Positions 33,406 through 64,000 of a stretch of 64,000 bases of DNA are shown one piece after another (within the stretch, counting starts at the first letter, position 1; the number at the start of each line of letters is the position of its first letter). The translations under genes and the position numbers were made by a program. A model generated the notes under the pieces. The model was not told where the DNA came from. It saw nothing but the letters and a program-made list of their open reading frames with translations, and did no database searches. Origin of the DNA: Erpobdella octoculata (Eukaryota; Annelida; Clitellata; Hirudinida; Erpobdellidae); assembly GCA_963978895.1 (NCBI GenBank), contig OZ022238.1, forward strand, positions 40,257,634 through 40,321,633. The letters are read 5' to 3'.

Positions 33406-33467
<62 letters not shown>
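33325..33467 (-). mobile_element. Helitron-like H1 5' fragment followed by a GA microsatellite
   Basis: GTGAAAATTTCATTACAATC, then GATGAATGGTGTAGCAATGC and ATAAATGACA match the inner 5' part of H1 elements (13840-13880 here, reversed at 48620-48665). After a CACACA stretch, a pure GA run spans 33408-33467. The element terminus is lost. Confidence 0.55.
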
Positions 33468-33470
<3 letters not shown>

Positions 33471-33727
33471 ACTTGTGTAGCCCACTAACGTATATTGTTT
33501 TTTTGCTGTTATTGCTCAGTCTCGTATTTTTCAATCGATGTTTCATCAATAAACTGTTGTTCTTTGTTTTTATTGCTCAGTCTCGTGTTAGTCACTGCAG
33601 CATTGAAATACCCATCTGCTGTCCAGTTATTTATGTACCATCCTACTTCTTATCGTTTTCTCATGTGTATCGAATAGAAGACCAGTAGATAGTTGATAGA
33701 AGGTTGTCAAATAACATGTTTTTAGAT

Positions 33728-34340
33728 CCCGCTCTTGCTTACTTGTTAGAATGTTTGCAAACCTTGAAAGTAAAAATTAACTAACTTCCCGTCACCCAAT
33801 AGAGCTGAAATTCGAAATATAGGCTTGCTCCTCATAACAATGCATTCTATTAAAATTTAAAAAAAATTAAAAAAAATTAATCAAAAATACTAATTATCTC
33901 TGTTTAAAGAACACAAATCCAGTACAATTAAATAAATGTATAGATATGTAAATTCAAAAAGACATTAAAAAAATTTTCTTTGGCAATAAATGAAAAGCCG
34001 GAAATCCAGAAATATAAGAGATTTGTAAAAAAAAAAGCCTTTTTACGGCTTACTTGTCAAATCTCTTATAATAACTTCACTGCTGGTCTTGTTTGCTTGG
34101 TTGAATGTTTGCAAGCCTTGAAAGTGAAAATGACCTAACTTTCCGTCATCCAATCGTGCTGAAGCTCAAATTATAGGCTCGCTTCTCATGACAATGCCTT
34201 CTAATAATGTTTAAACCTAAAAAAATTGAATTAAAAACAATAATTATCTATGTCGAATTTCTATTTCATACAATCAGAAAGAAGAAGAGTCAAAATTTTG
34301 AATTAACAATACAGAAAACTAGCGAAAATGACCTCCCATT
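33728..34340. repeat. Two copies of dispersed repeat R-B with an intervening hairpin
   Basis: 33728-33990 and 34074-34340 share GCTTACTTG/GCTTGGTTG..AATGTTTGCAA..CCTTGAAAGT, TTCCGTCA.CCAAT and GCTC.TCATGACAATGC. Between them TATAAGAGATTTG (from 34013) pairs with CAAATCTCTTATA (ending about 34072) around a loop containing A- and T-runs. Probably two fragments of one transposon family, also seen at 52005-52270. Confidence 0.45.
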
Positions 34341-34413
34341 TTTTAAGTCACTATGAGTCTCTAATTTTTATGTAGAGTTCTCAGGCAATAAAACTTGTTT
34401 AACGATCTTTTTA

Positions 34414-34656
34414 TCAGTCTTGATCTGTTCCCCAACGATGCCCCCCATCATGTTCACTTCTAGAACTTTCCATCGCCGAGAACCCATTTAACAGTGCCGC
34501 AGCCTTCTCGACGATCACAACCATATAAGTTTGGTTTTTGTCCGAAAAAGAGTGTACAATTCGAGACGACTCCTTTGGATCAACATGAGTGTACATTTGT
34601 AGATCGTCTGCATAGGCATAAGCTGCATAGCCAAAACCCCTCATAACGTCAATCAC
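34414..34656 (-). pseudogene. LINE reverse transcriptase fragment with YADD box
   Basis: The minus-strand frame reads RGFGYAAYAYADDLQMYTHV, the catalytic box of CR1/L2-type reverse transcriptases ('HGVSFHCYADDTQLY'), then VHSFSDKN and LNGFSAMESSR. The sequence stops where a hAT-like terminus begins at 34666, suggesting the hAT element inserted into the LINE. Confidence 0.7.
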
Positions 34657-34826
34657 TCTCGCCGTGCAGGGCCGTAACCAGCTATGGGGCCGGGGGTTTA
34701 GGCCCCCCAGTTTTGTTCAGGCCCCCCCAGTTTAATCAACCCCTCCCCCAGTTTTTTTGTGTTGCACTCCAGTTCAACAAAGCAAATTTAGGTGGATTAT
34801 TTACTAAGTTGTTGTTTTAATTTGCT

Positions 34827-35570
34827 ATGGCGAAAGATGATAAATTGCGTAGGATTTCACAAAACATTCCTCAAAATGCCAAGAACATGTCGCCTTTCAT
34901 CCAAAACGAGGTAATCGAACTGATGACACAGATGGTACAAGGTTTGATTTTCGAAGAATGCAAAGATTCTGACATTAACTGGCATTTGATCAAGTGCGAC
35001 GAAACTCGAGATCAGTGCAATGTCTAGGATATGTCGATTGTCATTCGCTATGTGCGTGGTGGAAAGGCAGTAGAGCACATGATCTCAATGATCAAGGTTG
35101 GCGAGTTAGATGCTAAAAGCCTGACACGTTCGTTGCTAACAGAGCTTCAAGCTCAGCAGCTGGACCTCGCTCGAATTTTGAGTCAATGTTATGACGGAGC
35201 CAGTGTAATGAGCGGTAGAAAGAAAGGTGTCCAGAAAATATTGCAAGACACTCTGGGCCGCCAAATTCCGTAGTGCACTGCTATAATCACCAACTCCATC
35301 TTGTAGTTGCGCACGCTATGGAATCAGAGATAAAGGTGAAAAACGTTTTCAGTTTATGTGTTTTCCGCCAAAATTTTGTGACAAACACTTATGGAGGTGA
35401 CACAATAAAGCGTTTACTTGCTCAAAGATGGACTGGCCACTATCAATCTGCAATGGTTGTCAAAAACAACAGAAAGGAAATTTTGCAGACCCTCGAAATT
35501 ATTTCCAACTCAGAAAAAGCTTCGGCTGATGTGTCAGTTGAAGCAGTGGGGCTGCTCAACAAAGTTTAAA
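34827..35570 (+). pseudogene. hAT transposase, N-terminal and catalytic part
   Basis: Three consecutive frames (34827-35027, 35031-35273, 35273-35569), interrupted by a TAG at 35025 and another at 35271. Matches to ZMYM1/THAP12-like hAT proteins: DETRD, the YDGASVMSG block that carries a conserved Asp, and C(Y/F)NHxLHLV with its His. The conserved residues are still readable, so decay is moderate. Confidence 0.75.
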
Positions 35571-35642
35571 AGTCGGAATTTGTTTTTTTTTACAAATTAA
35601 AAAAAAACTTTTATTCAGGTTACAATCTCTGTGTGTGTTTGT

Positions 35643-36436
35643 GTATGTATGTATGTATGTATGTATGTATGTATGTATGTATGTATGTATGTATGTATGT
35701 ATGTATGTATGTATGTATGTATGTATGTATGTATGTATGTATGTATGTATGTATGTATGTATGTATGTATGTATGTATGTATGTATGTATGTATGTATGT
35801 ATGTATGTATGTATGTATGTATGTATGTATGTATGTATGTATGTATGTATGTATGTATGTATGTATGTATGTATGTATGTATGTATGTATGTATGTATGT
35901 ATGTATGTATGTATGTATGTATGTATGTATGTATGTATGTATGTATGTATGTATGTATGTATGTATGTATGTATGTATGTATGTATGTATGTATGTATGT
36001 ATGTATGTATGTATGTATGTATGTATGTATGTATGTATGTATGTATGTATGTATGTATGTATGTATGTATGTATGTATGTATGTATGTATGTATGTATGT
36101 ATGTATGTATGTATGTATGTATGTATGTATGTATGTATGTATGTATGTATGTATGTATGTATGTATGTATGTATGTATGTATGTATGTATGTATGTATGT
36201 ATGTATGTATGTATGTATGTATGTATGTATGTATGTATGTATGTATGTATGTATGTATGTATGTATGTATGTATGTATGTATGTATGTATGTATGTATGT
36301 ATGTATGTATGTATGTATGTATGTATGTATGTATGTATGTATGTATGTATGTATGTATGTATGTATGTATGTATGTATGTATGTATGTATGTATGTATGT
36401 ATGTATGTATGTATGTATGTATGTATGTATGTATGT
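35643..36436. repeat. ATGT microsatellite, ~795 bp
   Basis: Practically pure ATGT for almost 200 units, inside the hAT transposase remnant and bounded by GTGTGTGTTTGTG and TGTGTGTGTC. The longest uninterrupted simple repeat in the window; the assembled length is uncertain. Confidence 0.95.
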
Positions 36437-36599
36437 GTGTGTCTTTCTCTGTACGCAAATCTTGCAAGTAAAATTTAACCAGGTTTTGACTAGCTAGGAA
36501 GCTGAAACATTCAGCATAGCTTTATATTGGATGACAATACATTATTCAATTAGAAAAAAGACAAAAAAACTTAATGAGAACATATTTCGTATTTCTAAA

Positions 36600-37262
36600 T
36601 CGAGCGTATTTGAAATCAAAGTTTGTGTTGAAAAACTCTTTTTTCCTTTACTTGTTTTCAAATGCCATTTTCAAAATACTGAGCTTGCTGTCACCGGTCA
36701 ATGCTTTGTTGCAAGGTCGCTCGTGCAATGTGTCTCTTGCTATGGCACCGATCTCCACAGCTAAAAAGAGCTTTCTTGCCTTGCGGTCTGCAGAGATTTT
36801 TAATCAAATAGTAGATGCTGCTGGCTTTCCATCAAATGAGGATGACCATGGCGCAAACGAGTTCGGAGTATTTGGCTGACTGGCTCTGTGGTCACCTCCA
36901 CTTTGGGTCATTGCGATGTTATTGGTTCTAAAGTAACTTTACGCAAGCTCATGAGGCTTGCTTTTTACATCATAGATTCTGTCCATTTTGAAATGAAACA
37001 CCAATTTGGCGAGTCCAACTTGACTTTGTTTCAAGCTGTAGAATCCTTCGTTCTATTATCTCAGAATTTTCTTGTTGAGGAGTGCTTGGAACCACTCAGC
37101 CAGCTTCTTTGCCTCGACCAAGATGCCCTCGCTGGCGAATTGCCTATTGCGATGCAACTGTGCCGTAACAAAGTTCAGCCAAATTCGTCGTTGGAAAATG
37201 CAACATAGGCAATGCTGCACTACCGTGACGCATTTCCAAATGTGTATAAGCTGTATGCCCGA
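36600..37262 (+). pseudogene. hAT transposase, C-terminal part
   Basis: FSNAIFKILSLLSPVNALLQ, SLAMAPISTAKKSFLALRSA and IVDAAGFPSNEDD, then FYIIDSVHFEMKHQFGESNL and PLSQLLCLDQDALAGELPIA, correspond to the insertion domain and pre-dimerisation region of ZMYM1-like hAT transposases. YRDAFPNVYKLYAR follows in another frame. The ERSFS-type dimerisation core is missing. Confidence 0.7.
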
Positions 37263-37295
37263 ACTGTATGCCCATGCCATGTTATGTTATGATAC

Positions 37296-37475
37296 GTTAC
37301 GTTACGTTACGTTACGTTACGTTACGTTACGTTACGTTACGTTACGTTACGTTACGTTACGTTACGTTACGTTACGTTACGTTACGTTACGTTACGTTAT
37401 GTTATGTTATGTTATGTTATGTTATGTTATGTTATGTTATGTTATGTTATGTTATGTTATGTTATGTTATGTTAT
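37296..37475. repeat. Pentanucleotide array: GTTAC block then GTTAT block
   Basis: Twenty GTTAC units (37296-37395) followed by sixteen GTTAT units (37396-37475) with an abrupt switch. One or two GTTAT units also precede the array. Confidence 0.95.
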
Positions 37476-37585
37476 GTTGTTAAAACACCTGATGTCAGCT
37501 ATAAAGCCTACTATTTCAAATATTGATGATCTCTGATTGATAAAATGTCAAGTTAAATTTTCTTGAAAACTATTTATTGGTCAAA

Positions 37586-39205
37586 TCTATATATATAAAA
37601 GAACATGTCCTGACTGACTGACTGACTGACTGACTGACTGACTGACAGATGACTGACTGATAATCAACGCCGAGCTCAAACGCCTCATCCTAGGAACGTG
37701 AAATTTGGAACTTATATTACTTTTATAGCGTAAACATCCGCTAAGAAAGGATTTTTGAAAATTTTGCTCCTGAGGGGAAAAAACTGGAAAACAAACTTTT
37801 TTCTAAAACAATGTATATCTCGAAAACCAAAAATGAGGAGATTTTGAAATTTGGTATATAGATTCCTTTTGAAAAATAAAAAGATACGTGTTTCACCATT
37901 TTTTGAAAATTCGGTTTCCCGGACCTCAAATGTGGGTTGGAAAATTGGGTTATTTGGTTTTTAAAGTAGCTTCTACTCAAAAACTGTTAATGCTACAGGA
38001 GTAAAAATTAGTATTTAGTTTCTACTCCAAAAATAATGAAATACGTGTTTTAGCATTTTTTGAAAATTTGATTTCCAGGACTTCAAATGTGGGGTGGAAA
38101 ATAGGGTTATTTGTTTTTTAAAGTAACTGCTACTCAAAAACTGTAAATACCACAGATTTAAAAATTAGTGTTTAGTTTCTATTCTAAAAATAAAGATATA
38201 CGTGTTTCACCATTTTTTTTATAAATTTGGTTTCCAGGACCTTAAATTTGGGCTGGACAATAGGATTACTTGGTTTTTAAAGTAACTGATACTCAAAAAC
38301 TGTGAATGCTACAAAAGTAAAAATTAGTATTTAGTTTCTACTCTAAAAATAATGATATACGTGTTTCACTATTTTTTAAAATTTGGTTTTCAGGACCTCA
38401 AATGTGGGGTGGAAAATTGGGTTACTTGGTGTTTAAAGTAACTGCTACTCAAAAACTGTAAATGCTACAAAAGTAAAAATTAGTATTTAGTTTCTACTCT
38501 AAAAATAAGGATATATGAAATTTTGGTTTTCATGATCTCAAATGTGAGGTGGAAAAAGGTTTCTTTGGTTTTTAAAGTAACTGCTACTCAAAAACTGTGA
38601 ATGCTACAGATGTCAAAATTAGTATTTAGTATTTACTCAAAAAATAATGATATAAGTGTTTCAACATTTTTTAAAAATTTGGTTTCCAGGACTTCAAATG
38701 TGGGGTGGAAATAAGGGTTATTTAATTTCAAAATAACTGCTACTCAAAAACTGTAAGTGCTACAAATGTAAAAATTAGTATTTTGAAGTTTTGTGCCGGT
38801 TAAAAGTAGCTAAGTCCAGTTTATCACCGGTTGGGCCAAGCCTTTGTTTTAGAGTCTTCACACGGGCCAGGCCAAACCTTAAATCAAAGTGGGACGGGCC
38901 GAGGTTTTTCACCATTATATAGATATTTTAGTGATTTTAGGGTCTTTAGTTGGGCCGGGCCAAACCTGAAGTCAAGGTGGGACGGGCCGAAGTTTTTCAT
39001 CAAGTATATAGAACTTCTAGGCCTGTAAGAATGGGCCGGGCCTAATTCAAACGGGCTGTTCCGGGCCAGGAGTTTAGGTTTTTAAAACGGGCTGGGCTAA
39101 GTTGTCGACGGGCCGAGCCGAGACCTAAAAAATTGATCTCTACTATGGATGCACGGTTCAAACTCTCTAATTTCATGCGAGCGAAGCCGCTACGGGCACT
39201 GCTAG
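37586..39205 (+). mobile_element. Helitron-like element H2b with ~157-bp internal repeats
   Basis: Plus orientation and apparently complete: TCTATATATATAAAAGAACA at 37586, a GACT-type run, AACGCCGAGCTCAAACGCCT, six tandem units (TACTCAAAAACTG at about 37974, 38131, 38290, 38446, 38585, 38741), a GC-rich GGGCCGGGCC block, then GCGAGCGAAGCCGCTACGGG and terminal CTAG at 39205. Host bases are A (37585) and T (39206), as expected for Helitron insertion. Sister of the copy at 13926-15743. It ends about 285 bp upstream of gene B's TATA box. Confidence 0.8.
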
Positions 39206-39294
39206 TAGTTACATACATGTGGTGTCAAATGATTTTTTCCACCGGAAAAACCCATAACGGCCAACGACTCTGAATAAACAACATCAAAGAACGA

Positions 39295-39520
39295 AGTAAG
39301 CGCGCTTACTAATTGGCATAATTTGTGTGACTTTATTATTCAAAATTATCAAAACAGGTGGTATTATTTATCCTCTTGTCTTTTCCTGTCGGACATTGGA
39401 CCCCCTTGTATGCACCCTGCAAGAAAACAAGACTAAAACAGAAACTTCGGGATTTCCAATAGTTTCGGTATCAGATGATTTCGCCAGTACTATATATAAA
39501 ACAAGCTGCATGTTGGTTCA
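39295..39520 (+). promoter_or_regulatory. SACS-like: Core promoter of sacsin-like gene B
   Basis: TATATATAAA at 39491-39500 lies 29 bases before an initiator-like TTCAGAG (A at 39520). Upstream, in order: a perfect 16-bp palindrome AGTAAGCGCGCTTACT (39295-39310); an inverted CCAAT (ATTGG, 39312-39316); AGAAACTTCGG (39440-39450); GGGATTTCC, a Rel/NF-kB-like 9-mer (39449-39457); AGTTTCGGTATC, one mismatch from the ISRE core AGTTTCnnTTTC (39461-39472). Spacing to the assembled start codon gives a 5' UTR of about 113 bases. TATA and initiator are well placed; the factor-site names are inference from short matches. Confidence 0.55.
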
Positions 39521-39533
39521 GAGTGTAGTGTAA

Positions 39534-39593
39534 ATGCGGGTGTCGCTTAATCGTTTATTTGGCATTCTTGGGTGTTTCATTTCAGCTCTTTGA
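39534..39593 (+). other. Upstream ORF in gene B leader
   Basis: An ATG only about 14 bases after the predicted transcription start opens a 19-codon frame ending TGA at 39591-39593, before the main ATG at 39633. The peptide is hydrophobic towards its C-terminus (LFGILGCFISAL). So close to the cap it may often be skipped. Whether it is translated cannot be told from sequence. Confidence 0.35.
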
Positions 39594-39632
39594 AGCATTT
39601 TATAAAATAAAACAGAAAAGCTGTGGAGCATC

Positions 39633-64000
<24,368 letters not shown>

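Larger units (their letters stand above)
34666..37262 (+). mobile_element. hAT transposon remnant (ZMYM1-like transposase), 3' end lost
   Basis: Starts CAGGGCCGTAACCAGC and GGGGCCGGGGG, a hAT-type terminus. Transposase pieces follow in order: KCDETRDQCNV (catalytic-domain start); after a stop, MSIVIRYVRGGKAVEHMI and QCYDGASVMSGRKKGVQ; CYNHQLHLVVAHAM; then, beyond a 795-bp ATGT array, LFSNAIFKILSLLSPVNALL; and a terminal AMLHYRDAFPNVYKLYAR near 37210-37255. Stops and frameshifts make it non-functional. The right terminus is replaced by a pentanucleotide array. Confidence 0.8.

Noticed and set aside
37296..37475. Telomere-like repeat
   Set aside because: GTTAC/GTTAT is not a known animal telomeric unit, the array is short, internal and within transposon debris.

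Overview
This is a eukaryotic, animal-type window. It contains two very large multi-exon genes encoding sacsin-like chaperones (repeated Hsp90-type ATPase modules ending in a DnaJ domain), introns bounded by GT/AG, and a dense mix of animal transposons: Ty3/gypsy, CR1/RTE/Jockey-like LINEs, SINEs, hAT and Helitron-like elements. It also contains hundreds of bases of ATGT tetranucleotide repeats. Sacsin is reported missing from Drosophila and C. elegans. The Helitron-like elements with ~157-bp internal repeats and a GACT microsatellite resemble families described in bivalves. I therefore lean towards a non-insect invertebrate, perhaps a mollusc or other lophotrochozoan, with low certainty about the group.

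Layout. 1-5331: transposon debris, including a ~3.1-kb inverted repeat (1960-5096) whose arms carry a 20-bp minisatellite. 5332-31369: sacsin-like gene A (+ strand), 5'-incomplete in the window. Three exons are present, and the last is an uninterrupted 10.4-kb exon. Its 14-kb intron (5548-19519) is packed with a huge ATGT tract, a deleted Ty3/gypsy element (7626-11515), nested Helitron-like elements (12757-15743), a LINE tail and a young Ty3/gypsy element with identical LTRs (16162-19416). 31370-39290: 3' UTR and intergenic debris (SINE, LINE and hAT remnants, a 795-bp ATGT tract, a second 157-bp-repeat Helitron). 39295-64000: sacsin-like gene B (+ strand), running off the right edge. I could assemble its 5' end, with a compact TATA/initiator promoter, a short upstream ORF and six small to medium exons, followed by the same giant last exon. 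Its introns hold a tRNA-derived SINE, two hAT elements with target-site duplications and a complete 458-bp Helitron-like element.

How the genes relate. A and B are tandem paralogues. Exon boundaries, intron phases and even the 79-bp last intron are shared, and coding similarity is high but uneven: near-identical blocks alternate with a hypervariable stretch, which suggests gene conversion. Both belong to the triple-repeat, DnaJ-bearing sacsin class. They lack the N-terminal ubiquitin-like domain (copy B, as assembled) and the C-terminal HEPN domain (copy A, whose protein ends just after DnaJ). Everything else is mobile or simple-sequence DNA. I saw no functional tRNA, rRNA, CRISPR array or other host gene.
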